Positions 25,457 to 34,349 are shown, counted from the stretch's first letter. The stretch: 48,403 nucleotides of DNA from DUVY01 sp036562755 (GCA_036562755.1 DATCJN010000036.1:1-48403), one strand, 5' to 3'. Translations and numbers: made by a program. Notes: generated by a model from the sequence alone, not told the origin.

Positions 25457-25957
25457 ATGAACGCATTATTAGAAAATTTGGGCTTAAGCTGGCAAGCTAT
25501 GCTGTTTTATGCGATTAACCTGGTCATTTTGATTTTGGTTATACGCTTTTTGGTTTATAAACCTGTCAAAAAGATTATTGATAAGCGCAAAGAGCATTTG
25601 GAATATTTATTCGTAGAAAACGAAAGGCTCAATAACGAGGCATTGGAGCTTAAGAAAAGTCACGAAAAAGAACTGCAGCAAACGCGTCAAGAAGTGGCGA
25701 AAATGACAGAAGAAATGACCAAAAACGCTCAACTTAAAAGCCAGCAGATAATCGAAGAAGCGCAAAGAAAAGCCCAAGAAATAATAGAAAAAGCCCGGAA
25801 GGACATTGAAGAAGAGAAAGCGCGCGCCTTAAGCGTTTACAAAGAGCAGATGCCTGTTCTTGCTATGGATCTTGCGCGTCAAATCGTCCAAAGGGAAATC
25901 AATGAACGAGACAACCAAAAGCTCATAGAAGAAGCCCTAAAAGAGTGGGAGAATTAG
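25457..25957 (+). CDS. atpF: ATP synthase Fo subunit b
   Basis: Peripheral-stalk subunit: one N-terminal membrane helix (residues about 12-33, followed by the conserved YKPVKKIIDKR) and a long charged coiled coil (about 38-150). The 166-residue length is normal, and there is no fused delta domain at its C-terminus, unlike the b-delta fusions of mycobacteria. Its C-terminal end normally binds the delta C-terminal domain, which in this operon sits on the alpha subunit encoded one base downstream. Confidence 0.95.
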   Translation: MNALLENLGLSWQAMLFYAINLVILILVIRFLVYKPVKKIIDKRKEHLEYLFVENERLNNEALELKKSHEKELQQTRQEVAKMTEEMTKNAQLKSQQIIEEAQRKAQEIIEKARKDIEEEKARALSVYKEQMPVLAMDLARQIVQREINERDNQKLIEEALKEWEN

Positions 25958-25958
25958 G

Positions 25959-27638
25959 ATGTCGGTTATCAGAGTTATAACTAGCCAAAAAATAGATATC
26001 CAAACCCAAAAGCGTATAGAAGAAGTCTTTAAAAAAAGGCATAGCGGAGAAGAACTTACTTTTTCATATGAAATTGACCCAAACATTTTGGGCGGTATTT
26101 TGGTTATTGATAACGGCGTTTATTACGACGGCACATTAAAAAGCCGTTTTATTCAATTACAAGACAAAGACGCTTTCAAGAAAAACCAAAAAACTTCTTT
26201 AGGCATCGTTACATATAACGGCGACGGAATAATCAAAATTTCAGGTCTTGACAGCGTAAAAAACGACGAGCTAATTAAACTAGAAAACGGCGTAGAAGCC
26301 ATAGCGTTAAATTTGGAAAAAGACGAAGTCGGCGCCGTCGTTTTGGGCGGCGAGTCCAAAATAAGAGTAGGCATGACGGCATATACTACGGGACAAATCG
26401 TTTCGGTGCCCGTAGGCGAGTGCGTTTTAGGCAGGGTAATCAATCCTTTGGGACACGCTTTAGACGGACTGCCCGAAATTCAAACAGATTTTTACCGCCC
26501 TATTGAAGCGCCCGCGCCTTCTATTATGCAGAGAGACAAAGTAGACGAGCCTTTGCAGACGGGTATATTGGCGATAGATTCTATGATTCCCATAGGAAAG
26601 GGCCAAAGAGAGCTTATAATAGGCGATCGTCAGACTGGCAAGACTTCTATAGCCATTGATACGATTATCAACCAAAAGGGAAAAAACGTTTATTGCATAT
26701 ATGTTTCAATAGGTCAAAAAGCTTCCACCGTAAGCAATTTAGTGCGCGTCTTAAAAGAACACGAAGCTATGGATTATACGTGCGTAGTATGTTCTACCGC
26801 TTCAGACAGCGCGCCGTTGCAATATATAGCGCCTTATTGCGGCTGCGCCATCGCGGAAGAATTTATGTATAACGGTAAAGACGTGTTGATTATTTACGAT
26901 GATTTAACCAAGCACGCCATAGCTTATAGAACGATGTCGCTGTTATTAAAAAGACCGCCGGGAAGAGAAGCATATCCGGGCGATATATTTTATTTGCATT
27001 CCAGACTGTTGGAAAGAGCAGCCAAGCTTAACAAGCAATCGGGCGGCGGTTCCATGACCGCGTTGCCTATTGTCGAAACTTTGGCTGGCGACATTTCGGC
27101 GTATATACCTACCAATGTCATTTCCATTACAGACGGTCAAATCTTTTTAGACGAGGAATTATTTAACGCCGGTATTAGACCTGCTGTAAATGTAGGTTTA
27201 TCCGTTTCCCGCGTAGGTTCAAGCGCCCAAATCCCCGCTATGAGAAAGGTTTCGGGTAAATTAAGATTGGATTTATCCCAATACAGAGAGCTTGCTATTT
27301 TCGCTCAATTCGGTTCGGAACTAGACGAATCCACTCAAAATATCTTAAGGCAGGGCGAAAAGGTAACCGAAACCCTAAAACAAACGCAATATAATCCTTA
27401 TTCGGTAGAAGAGCAAGTTATATTGTTATATATCGCAAATAAAGAATTCTTAAAAGATATTCCGGTAAAACAGGTAAAAGAATTTAATAAAGGGCTATTA
27501 AATTTTATTAAAAACTTTCATTCAAATATTATTGAAGACATTGCCAAGACTTCGGATTTAAGCCGAGAAAATATGCATCAAATAGAAATCGCTTTTAGCG
27601 AATATAAAGACTTTATATTTAAATCTAACGACGCATGA
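25959..27638 (+). CDS. atpA: ATP synthase delta(C-terminal domain)-alpha fusion subunit
   Basis: F1 subunit alpha with an unusual front. Residues 1 to about 68 match the C-terminal domain of the delta subunit (AtpH/OSCP): VITSQKID...EIDPNILGGILVIDNGVYYDGTLKSRF compares with the delta pattern VTSA...DPSLIGG...DGSVRGRL. A short linker (about 69-80) leads into alpha at SLGIVTYNGDGIIKI. The P-loop GDRQTGKT is at 222-229 versus 169-176 in E. coli alpha, so only about 53 residues are added although about 75 are foreign: roughly the first 25 alpha residues, the helix that binds the delta N-terminal domain, are gone. The arginine finger region SVSRVGSSAQ and the C-terminus are normal. It is one uninterrupted frame with a GGGAG site, directly after atpF, and no separate atpH exists in the operon. 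Confidence 0.93.
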   Translation: MSVIRVITSQKIDIQTQKRIEEVFKKRHSGEELTFSYEIDPNILGGILVIDNGVYYDGTLKSRFIQLQDKDAFKKNQKTSLGIVTYNGDGIIKISGLDSVKNDELIKLENGVEAIALNLEKDEVGAVVLGGESKIRVGMTAYTTGQIVSVPVGECVLGRVINPLGHALDGLPEIQTDFYRPIEAPAPSIMQRDKVDEPLQTGILAIDSMIPIGKGQRELIIGDRQTGKTSIAIDTIINQKGKNVYCIYVSIGQKASTVSNLVRVLKEHEAMDYTCVVCSTASDSAPLQYIAPYCGCAIAEEFMYNGKDVLIIYDDLTKHAIAYRTMSLLLKRPPGREAYPGDIFYLHSRLLERAAKLNKQSGGGSMTALPIVETLAGDISAYIPTNVISITDGQIFLDEELFNAGIRPAVNVGLSVSRVGSSAQIPAMRKVSGKLRLDLSQYRELAIFAQFGSELDESTQNILRQGEKVTETLKQTQYNPYSVEEQVILLYIANKEFLKDIPVKQVKEFNKGLLNFIKNFHSNIIEDIAKTSDLSRENMHQIEIAFSEYKDFIFKSNDA

Positions 27639-28507
27639 GAAACTTAAAAGATATAAAACGCAGAATAAAAAGCATCTCTCAAACTCGCCAGATAACTAAG
27701 GCGATGCAGACAATATCTATATCTAAAATGAGAAAATCTCTCGCAATATACGAGAGCAATATGATGTTTTTTGAGCGAATTAGAAGCGTTATGAGCGATA
27801 TTATCTTGCACTCTAAAGATGTCAGCAATGTCTTTTTAAGAGCCAGAGAAGGCAACCGCTCTTTATTTGTTGTTATAGCGTCAGACAAAGGATTGGCAGG
27901 CGGATATAACCACAATGTTTTAGTCGAAGCATGGAAGACTATTGAAAAATTTGAAAATAAATATATTATCGCTATTGGACAAATTGCGCGAGAATTCTTC
28001 CAAAAACGAAATATTTTGGTCGATATAGAGTTTAGTTATCTAACTCAAGATCCCGAATTTTCTGACGCAGTGGATATTGTAGACAACATAGTCTTTTTAT
28101 ATAAAGAAAATCTTGTCGACCAAGTTTATGTGGTTTATACCCAAATGGTCAGTTCTTCTTCAATGCGTCCCCAAATAATTAAATTACTTCCGCTAGAAGC
28201 TGAAGAAATAACCAAAGATGTAAAAGAAGAAGAAGACAAAGACGAATATTATTTTAAGGAATTATTATACGAACCTTCGGCCGATATAGTTTTTGACGAT
28301 TTGGTTCCGCAATATCTATCGGGCGTAATATACGGAACATTAGTGCAATCCGTGGCGAGCGAGCATTTAAGCAGAATGCTTGCCATGAGCAGCGCCACGC
28401 AAAACGCTACTAGGATACTGGAAAAACTTAATCTTATCTATCATAGAGCCAGACAAGAAAATATTACTAATCAAATAAACGAAATAGTAACATCTTCAAT
28501 GAAATAA
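27635..28507 (+). CDS. atpG: ATP synthase F1 subunit gamma
   Basis: Central rotor shaft, 290 residues. The N-terminal helix (DIKRRIKSISQTRQITKAM) and the C-terminal helix (RMLAMSSATQNATRIL...ARQENITNQINEIV) have the family's typical coiled-coil sequences, and the central SDKGLAGGYN segment is conserved. The start overlaps the alpha stop by four bases (ATGA). Confidence 0.95.
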   Translation: MRNLKDIKRRIKSISQTRQITKAMQTISISKMRKSLAIYESNMMFFERIRSVMSDIILHSKDVSNVFLRAREGNRSLFVVIASDKGLAGGYNHNVLVEAWKTIEKFENKYIIAIGQIAREFFQKRNILVDIEFSYLTQDPEFSDAVDIVDNIVFLYKENLVDQVYVVYTQMVSSSSMRPQIIKLLPLEAEEITKDVKEEEDKDEYYFKELLYEPSADIVFDDLVPQYLSGVIYGTLVQSVASEHLSRMLAMSSATQNATRILEKLNLIYHRARQENITNQINEIVTSSMK

Positions 28508-28527
28508 TCAAAAGAAAGGGTTATTTG

Positions 28528-29925
28528 ATGAAAAAAGAAGTAAACAACGGTTATGTTTTACAAATAATAGGGCCTGTTATTGACGTAAAGTTTGATAACT
28601 ACACGCCCCAGTTATACGAGAAATTAGTCATTTACGAGGACGATATAATAGTCCCTGTAGAAGTTTTTGCGCATTTAGACAAAGGCGTTGTGCGCTGTAT
28701 TGCTTTAAAAGCTACCGAAGGCTTAACGCGCGGAATGAGAGTGATTTCTTCGGGCGAGACAATAAAAGTTCCCGTAGGCGTTGAAGTTTTGGGACGTGTT
28801 ATTAATGTTTTGGGCGAACCCATTGATAATAAAGGCGAGATAAATACCAAGGAAAAATGGAGCGTATATAGACCTGCGCCCAAATTTTACGACCAATCCA
28901 ACCAATTAGAAATATTGGAAACAGGAATTAAGGTAATAGATTTGCTCGCGCCTTATGTAAAAGGCGGCAAAATAGGATTGTTCGGCGGCGCAGGCGTCGG
29001 CAAAACCGTTTTAATTTTGGAGCTTATAAGGAATATCGCTCAGGAACACGGCGGATATTCTATTTTTACGGGCGTAGGCGAAAGAAGCCGCGAAGGTTAC
29101 GAGATGCTTCAAGATATGACCGATTCGGGCGTGTTAAACAAAACGGCCTTGGTATTCGGCCAGATGAACGATCCTCCGGGCGCGCGTATGAGGGTTGCTT
29201 TTACGGGACTGACTTTAGCGGAATATTTTAGAGACGTAATGAATCAGGATGTTTTGCTGTTTATAGACAATATTTATAGATATGTTCAAGCAGGCAGCGA
29301 AGTATCGGCGTTGCTGGGCAGAATGCCGAGTGCTGTGGGTTATCAACCTACGTTGGCTCAAGAACTAGGACAATTGCAAGAAAGGATAACTTCGACCAAG
29401 CACGGTTCGATTACCAGTATTCAAGCCATTTATGTTCCCGCGGACGATTTAACCGATCCCGCGCCCGCGTCCATTTTCGCCCACTTAGACGCCACTACCG
29501 TGTTGTCAAGAAGGGTGGTCGAACAGGGTATTTATCCCGCGGTTTCTCCGCTTGAGTCATCAAGCAGAGTTTTGGAACCTTCGATTGTAGGTCAAGATCA
29601 TTATGAAGTGGCTAGAAAAGTTACGGAATGTTTGCAAAGATACAAAGAGCTTCAAGATATAATCGCAATTCTGGGTATGGACGAATTGTCAGACGAGGAT
29701 AAAAACATTGTTTACAGGGCAAGAAAGATTCAAAAATTTTTATCTCAGCCGTTGTTTGTAGCTTCGGTATTTACCGGCATGGAAGGAAGATATATAGACA
29801 TCAAAGCTACGGTGCAAAGCTTTAAGGCGATTCTAAACGGCGAAGTGGATAGCATCAACGAAAATGCCTTTTACATGGTAGGGGACTTAGACGAAGTTAA
29901 AGCTAAGGCCGCCGAAATGAATTAA
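28528..29925 (+). CDS. atpD: ATP synthase F1 subunit beta
   Basis: Catalytic subunit, 465 residues. The P-loop GGAGVGKT lies near residues 153-160, the catalytic Glu in GVGERSREG (about 185), and the VPADDLTDPAPA stretch follows. The DELSEED lever motif reads DELSDED, and the usual NIFRF reads NIYRY; both are conservative changes. The ATG at 28528 is preferred over a TTG one codon before, because AGAAAGGG lies 7 bases upstream. Confidence 0.97.
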   Translation: MKKEVNNGYVLQIIGPVIDVKFDNYTPQLYEKLVIYEDDIIVPVEVFAHLDKGVVRCIALKATEGLTRGMRVISSGETIKVPVGVEVLGRVINVLGEPIDNKGEINTKEKWSVYRPAPKFYDQSNQLEILETGIKVIDLLAPYVKGGKIGLFGGAGVGKTVLILELIRNIAQEHGGYSIFTGVGERSREGYEMLQDMTDSGVLNKTALVFGQMNDPPGARMRVAFTGLTLAEYFRDVMNQDVLLFIDNIYRYVQAGSEVSALLGRMPSAVGYQPTLAQELGQLQERITSTKHGSITSIQAIYVPADDLTDPAPASIFAHLDATTVLSRRVVEQGIYPAVSPLESSSRVLEPSIVGQDHYEVARKVTECLQRYKELQDIIAILGMDELSDEDKNIVYRARKIQKFLSQPLFVASVFTGMEGRYIDIKATVQSFKAILNGEVDSINENAFYMVGDLDEVKAKAAEMN

Positions 29926-29934
29926 GGTTTTGGT

Positions 29935-30351
29935 ATGGAAAAGAGTATAAACGAATTTTATTTGGAAATAGTTACGCCTGATAGATTGTTTTTTGAAGGC
30001 TATGTTCAGTCTTTGGTCTTTAATTCTTCATCGGGCGAAATGGGCGTTTTGTATAACGCTTTGCCCATGGTAACCGCCTTAAAGCCGGGGACGTTAAAGA
30101 TACGCCAAAAAAACAAATGGATGGAGGCGATCAACGGCGAGGGCTTTATACAGGTTAGACCCAAAAAAGTAATTATAATGGCGCAAAAAGCAAAGTGGCC
30201 TTATGAAATAGATGATATAGCGATAAAAAGGGCCGACTTTTTGACCATAAAAAAGAAAAAAGAGCAAGCGTTAAAAGAATACAAGCTTGCAAAAGCGCAA
30301 CTAGCCAGACATTTTGCCAATTTAAAACTTAAAGACAATGAAATTCGTTGA
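29935..30351 (+). CDS. atpC: ATP synthase F1 subunit epsilon
   Basis: Rotor subunit, 138 residues: beta-sandwich (residues 1 to about 88, with GEMGVLYNALPMV and the GEGFIQVRP turn) and two C-terminal helices (about 92-138) that inhibit ATP hydrolysis in many bacteria. Last ATP synthase gene; its end overlaps the start of the FabG-like reductase by 14 bases if the ATG at 30338 is used. Confidence 0.94.
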   Translation: MEKSINEFYLEIVTPDRLFFEGYVQSLVFNSSSGEMGVLYNALPMVTALKPGTLKIRQKNKWMEAINGEGFIQVRPKKVIIMAQKAKWPYEIDDIAIKRADFLTIKKKKEQALKEYKLAKAQLARHFANLKLKDNEIR

Positions 30352-31105
30352 TATCATAGGATCAAAAACGTTGAAAAAAACGGTTTTAATCACAGGCGCC
30401 TCAAAAGGCATAGGCAGAGCAACCGCGGTATTGTTCGCGCAAAAGGGGTATAATGTTTCAATTAATTACAATAAATCGCATGCGGACGCCCAAGAATTAA
30501 TGAAATTCATGGCCAAGAACGGTTATTCCGCTGGCGCTTATCAAGGCGATGTTTCAAAAAAAGACCAGGCTGAGTTTTTGGTTAATCAGACCATAAAAGA
30601 TTTTGGCGGATTGGATGTTATAGTAAATAATGCCGGCGTAGCGCAGACTAAGCTTTTTACCGATATACAAGAACAGGATTGGGACAGCATATTTAACGTT
30701 AATATTAAAGGAATATACAATATTCTAAACGCCGCATTGCCTCATTTAATTTCGCAAAAAAGCGGTAAGATTATAAACGTCTCATCCGTTTGGGGCGTTT
30801 GCGGAGCTTCTTGCGAGGCGCATTATTCGGCGGCCAAGGCAGCAGTTATTGGGCTTACAAAGTCATTGGCAAAAGAGTTAGGCCCTTCAAATATTAATGT
30901 AAACTGCGTTTGTCCGGGCGTTATAAAGACTCAAATGTTGGACGAATACACCCAAGAAGAATTGGACGATTTAAAAGACAAAACGCCGCTGTGCAGGCTT
31001 GGAACGCCTGAGGATGTGGCAAAATGCATTTACTTTTTGGCATCAAGCGACGCTGATTTTATAACAGGTCAGGCAATTCATGTTGACGGCGGTTTTGTGA
31101 TATAA
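30338..31105 (+). CDS. fabG: FabG-like short-chain dehydrogenase/reductase
   Basis: Probable NAD(P)H-dependent 3-oxoacyl-ACP reductase or related SDR. Motifs: TGASKGIG cofactor loop, NNAGVAQ, SSVWG with the catalytic Ser, HYSAAKAA with the catalytic Tyr and Lys, and the C-terminal ITGQAIHVDGG typical of FabG. The ATG at 30338 overlaps atpC and adds 11 residues before the first strand; the TTG at 30371, with AGGA 9 bases upstream, gives a standard FabG N-terminus (MKKTVLITG) and may be the true start. No other fatty acid genes are nearby, so the substrate is uncertain; co-transcription with the ATP synthase is likely. Confidence 0.88.
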   Translation: MKFVDIIGSKTLKKTVLITGASKGIGRATAVLFAQKGYNVSINYNKSHADAQELMKFMAKNGYSAGAYQGDVSKKDQAEFLVNQTIKDFGGLDVIVNNAGVAQTKLFTDIQEQDWDSIFNVNIKGIYNILNAALPHLISQKSGKIINVSSVWGVCGASCEAHYSAAKAAVIGLTKSLAKELGPSNINVNCVCPGVIKTQMLDEYTQEELDDLKDKTPLCRLGTPEDVAKCIYFLASSDADFITGQAIHVDGGFVI

Positions 31106-31115
31106 ATCAATCATC

Positions 31116-31167
31116 TTTTCCTTTGGATTTTTCATATATAACTTATAAGAAAAATCTTAAAGGAAAA
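31116..31167 (+). promoter_or_regulatory. Long hairpin burying the alr ribosome-binding site
   Basis: Left arm 31116-31133 and right arm 31149-31167 pair over about 17 bases (9 plus 8, with a one- to two-base internal mismatch) across a 15-base AT loop. The right arm contains AAAGGA (31159-31164), the only ribosome site for alr at 31175. No T run follows on either strand, so it is not a normal terminator. As RNA it would hide the ribosome site; as DNA it is a large operator-like repeat. Confidence 0.6.
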
Positions 31168-31174
31168 ATTCAAA

Positions 31175-32254
31175 TTGACTCAATGTATTATTAATCTTGA
31201 CGCTATTAAGCACAATTTTCATGTAATAAAATCTAACACTAATTCCAAAATATGCGCCATGATAAAGGCTGACGCATACGGGCACGGGCTTATTCAAACA
31301 GCCTCGGCGTTAAACGAAGCCGATTGTTTTGGCGTTGCCAGGATAAACGAGGCGTTGTCGCTAAGGGAAGCTAATATAAATAACGACATTTTGCTTATGG
31401 GCGGCTTTGACGACGAGACCACGTTAAAAGAATTGATAAAAAATAATATTATTTTATCCATTCATAGTTATGAAGAATTAAAAATCTTATTGCCTTTAGC
31501 CCAAAAATATGACGCTCTAATTAGGGTTCATATTAAAGTTGACAGCGGAATGCATCGATTAGGAATTTCGGATAAAAAGACTTTGAATAATATTCTGGAC
31601 GAAATTTCAAAAACAAAAAATATAAAATGCGAAGGTCTTTATACTCATTATGCAACTTCGGATTGCGATACGCTGTTTTTGGAAGAACAATATAAAAATT
31701 TTTGCAAGTTAACAAATAATTATAATTATTTTAAACATTCTGCCAATTCGGCAGCAATTTTTCAAGATAAAAAATATCACATGGACATGGTAAGAGCGGG
31801 AATAGCGCTCTATGGATATATAAATAATACCAATTTAAAAACCTTTGACAAAAAAAATGTTCAAGACATTCTTAAACCGGCAATGAGCGTTTTTGCGGAC
31901 ATAGTCCAAATAAAGTCATTGGACGCGGGGGAATTTATCGGCTATGATAAAGGCTATCAAACAACAAGGCCTACCAAAATAGCTATAATTTCTATTGGCT
32001 ATGGAGACGGTTATCCGAGATTTGTAAACAAAGGCTATGTAATTATAAAAAATAAAAAGTGCAAAATATTAGGCAAGGTATGTATGGATTTGACCGCGGT
32101 AGATGTTTCCGAAGTAAATAATATCAGCTATAAAGATAAAGTGGAAATTTTTGGAAAAAATATAGGCGCGGACACGGTTGCAAGATGGAATAATACCATA
32201 AGTTATGATATACTATGTTCAATAACCAAAAGAGTAAATAAAAATTGGATTTAA
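31175..32254 (+). CDS. alr: Alanine racemase
   Basis: PLP-dependent interconversion of L- and D-alanine for peptidoglycan. The 359-residue protein has the PLP lysine in MIKADAYGHG (Lys31), the HIKVDSGMHRLG barrel segment and the C-terminal-domain active-site Tyr region ISIGYGDGYPR. Start is TTG 31175, 10 bases after AAAGGA; the preceding sequence has no better start and the protein opens directly with the first strand. The strong hairpin just upstream and the weak start suggest deliberate low or conditional translation. Confidence 0.95.
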   Translation: MTQCIINLDAIKHNFHVIKSNTNSKICAMIKADAYGHGLIQTASALNEADCFGVARINEALSLREANINNDILLMGGFDDETTLKELIKNNIILSIHSYEELKILLPLAQKYDALIRVHIKVDSGMHRLGISDKKTLNNILDEISKTKNIKCEGLYTHYATSDCDTLFLEEQYKNFCKLTNNYNYFKHSANSAAIFQDKKYHMDMVRAGIALYGYINNTNLKTFDKKNVQDILKPAMSVFADIVQIKSLDAGEFIGYDKGYQTTRPTKIAIISIGYGDGYPRFVNKGYVIIKNKKCKILGKVCMDLTAVDVSEVNNISYKDKVEIFGKNIGADTVARWNNTISYDILCSITKRVNKNWI

Positions 32255-32272
32255 TCTTGCGGAGAAGATTTA

Positions 32273-32863
32273 ATGAAAAACAAAGACAACGGGATTAAAT
32301 ATATATTTACAAAAGGTCTGACGTTGATATTCATTGGGCTAGCCTTTAATTTATTGGCGCTGCCTGTAATCGGATTGACTAGCCCTTTTTGGGCAATTTT
32401 AGTGTCTATCATAATATTAGCCGGTTATTATTATTTAATGTTTACTCTTGGTCGTTTGTCGGCTGATTATTGCTTTAAGGCATATAAACGCAATTTACTA
32501 AGAGAAAAACAGGGTGAACAAGTTTTAAAAGCCCAAAAATTATTGGAATATCAATGGTGGAAAGGATTAGTTTTTTCTTCTCTATATTACGTATGGCAAG
32601 TCATTGTTTTAAGTTTAGCGTTGATATTAAAAAACAAAATATTAAATGCTATTATTTCGTTTTATAATCTTTCTTTTGCCAATATTTTAAACGCCGCAGG
32701 CGCGATTAACAATTTATTAGACATAACCCCATTTAGCCCGTTGTTTTTTATCTTTATTATTGCCGCTCCTTTGGCTTTTGAGGCGGGCTATATTTTTAAC
32801 GGCGAAATTCTTAAAAGACAGCATCAAGAAATTAAAATGGAACTTAAATTATTTAACAGTTAA
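32273..32863 (+). CDS. Membrane protein of unknown function, 196 residues
   Basis: I do not recognise a family. Four hydrophobic segments are visible (about residues 15-32, 38-58, 98-122 and 155-175) with a basic, charged stretch between the second and third (KAYKRNLLREKQGEQ) and a charged C-terminus. There is no signal peptide cleavage site. A GGAG site lies about 7 bases before the ATG. It sits 18 bases after alr and 8 before rsmD, so it is probably in one transcript with them; the position gives no functional clue. Confidence 0.75.
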   Translation: MKNKDNGIKYIFTKGLTLIFIGLAFNLLALPVIGLTSPFWAILVSIIILAGYYYLMFTLGRLSADYCFKAYKRNLLREKQGEQVLKAQKLLEYQWWKGLVFSSLYYVWQVIVLSLALILKNKILNAIISFYNLSFANILNAAGAINNLLDITPFSPLFFIFIIAAPLAFEAGYIFNGEILKRQHQEIKMELKLFNS

Positions 32864-32871
32864 GGATACTA

Positions 32872-33420
32872 ATGCGAATTATAGGCGGAAAACATAAAGG
32901 CAGAAAGTTAATTGCGCCCAAAGACCAAAAGATACGCCCGACTTCGGATCGCGTTAAAGAGTCGCTTTTTAATATAATTCAATGCGAAATTTATAAATCT
33001 TCTTTTTTGGATTTATTTGCAGGGACAGGCAACATAGGAATTGAGGCGATAAGCAGAGGCGCCAAGGCAGTTTTATGCGATAAAAATATTCATTCCATAA
33101 AATTAATTAAAGCTAATTTAGAATTAATTAAGGAATCAGCGGAAGTTTATAATCTTGACGCATCTGAATGCGTCAAACTTCTGCATAGCAAAAATCAGAC
33201 TTTTGATTTTATATACATCGACCCTCCATATGAGAGCGATTATAAAGATATCTTGCAAACATTGGTAAAATATCCTATAATGAATAGAAACGCAAAAATA
33301 ATTATCGAGCATTTAACAAATAAAGATTTGTTGTTCGACAAAAATTATTATAATATAATTAATATCAAAAGATACGGCACAACCGCGCTGACTTTTTTGA
33401 GTTTTGTGGAGCTTATATGA
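32872..33420 (+). CDS. rsmD: 16S rRNA (guanine966-N2)-methyltransferase RsmD
   Basis: SAM-dependent methylation of G966 of 16S rRNA. The 182-residue length is standard. Motifs: IRPTSDRVKESLFNI (about residues 22-36), the SAM-binding DLFAGTGNIGIEA (about 46-58) and the catalytic DPPY (about residues 117-120). Overlaps coaD by four bases; the rsmD-coaD pair is conserved in Firmicutes (ylbH-ylbI in Bacillus). Confidence 0.95.
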   Translation: MRIIGGKHKGRKLIAPKDQKIRPTSDRVKESLFNIIQCEIYKSSFLDLFAGTGNIGIEAISRGAKAVLCDKNIHSIKLIKANLELIKESAEVYNLDASECVKLLHSKNQTFDFIYIDPPYESDYKDILQTLVKYPIMNRNAKIIIEHLTNKDLLFDKNYYNIINIKRYGTTALTFLSFVELI

Positions 33421-33893
33421 ACGTAATTTTTGCAGGAACTTTTGACCCTTTTACTCTTGGACATTACGATGTGGTATCAAGAGCGTCGCGCATATATAAT
33501 AAAGTCATTATAGCTATAGCTCAAAGCGAGCATAAGCATTGCATGTTTAACTTGGAGCAAAGAAAGAATATAGTCATAGCTTCCACCAAGAATTTTAACA
33601 ATGTCGAGATATATACATTTGACGGTTTATTAACCGATTTTTGCAAGCAACATAATTGCAAAACTTTAATAAGAGGTTTGCGCACCGTTAATGATTTTGA
33701 ATACGAAAGGTCATTAGCGCTTGTGTATAAAGACCTTGACCCCGAAATAGAGAGTTTATTTTTTATAAATAACCCCAAATATTCTCATATACACAGCAGT
33801 TTGATAAGGCAATTAATTCTTCAAAAAGCTAATATTTCTTCGATGGTGCCCGTCGAGGCGGAAAAATTAATCCGTAGCTATATGGGGGAGTAG
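33417..33893 (+). CDS. coaD: Phosphopantetheine adenylyltransferase
   Basis: Transfers AMP from ATP to 4'-phosphopantetheine in coenzyme A synthesis. The 158-residue protein has the nucleotidyltransferase signature AGTFDPFTLGHYD (residues 5-17), RGLRTVNDFEYE (about 89-100) and the C-terminal HSSLIRQL (about 128-135; family ISSxxxR variant). Start in ATGA overlap with rsmD; stop directly abuts the next start codon. Confidence 0.96.
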   Translation: MNVIFAGTFDPFTLGHYDVVSRASRIYNKVIIAIAQSEHKHCMFNLEQRKNIVIASTKNFNNVEIYTFDGLLTDFCKQHNCKTLIRGLRTVNDFEYERSLALVYKDLDPEIESLFFINNPKYSHIHSSLIRQLILQKANISSMVPVEAEKLIRSYMGE

Positions 33894-34349
33894 ATGGATT
33901 TTTATGATCTAATTTTGGAATTAGAGAATGAGTTAGTTGATACCGATAAGGGAATTTTTGGCAAAAAAATTAACGTCCAAAAATGTTTAAGCCTTATCGA
34001 CGCCATAAAGCGCGCTTTTCCTTCGGTTATTAAGGACGCAAACTACATAATCGCGAACAAAGAAGAGATATTAATCGAAGCCGAGAGAAAGGCAAAGCAA
34101 ATTATAAAAGAGGCCGAAACGCATTCCAACGCCATTATAAAAAATTCAGAGATAATGAAAAGGGCTGAGGCGGCTGCTGCTGCTCATTATGAAAGCGTCA
34201 GACAAGCTTGCGATGATTCTATAAATAAAGCCGCGGCTATTATTTATACGATGTTTGAAGATATGGAAGATTTCTTGAAAAATATGCACGAAATACTAAA
34301 GCAAAATCGCGACGATATGATTAATGGTTTAAAAGACAGCAATAAATAA
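33894..34349 (+). CDS. CoaD-linked coiled-coil protein of unknown function
   Basis: A 151-residue soluble protein, mostly helical, with Glu/Lys/Ala-rich coiled coil from about residue 58 to 105 (EILIEAERKAKQIIKEAETHS region). It resembles the short DivIVA/ATPase-b-like proteins that follow coaD in many Clostridia and are annotated variously as ATPase or hypothetical; no ATP-binding motif is present. Its start codon immediately follows the coaD stop, so it is translationally linked. Role unknown. Confidence 0.8.
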   Translation: MDFYDLILELENELVDTDKGIFGKKINVQKCLSLIDAIKRAFPSVIKDANYIIANKEEILIEAERKAKQIIKEAETHSNAIIKNSEIMKRAEAAAAAHYESVRQACDDSINKAAAIIYTMFEDMEDFLKNMHEILKQNRDDMINGLKDSNK

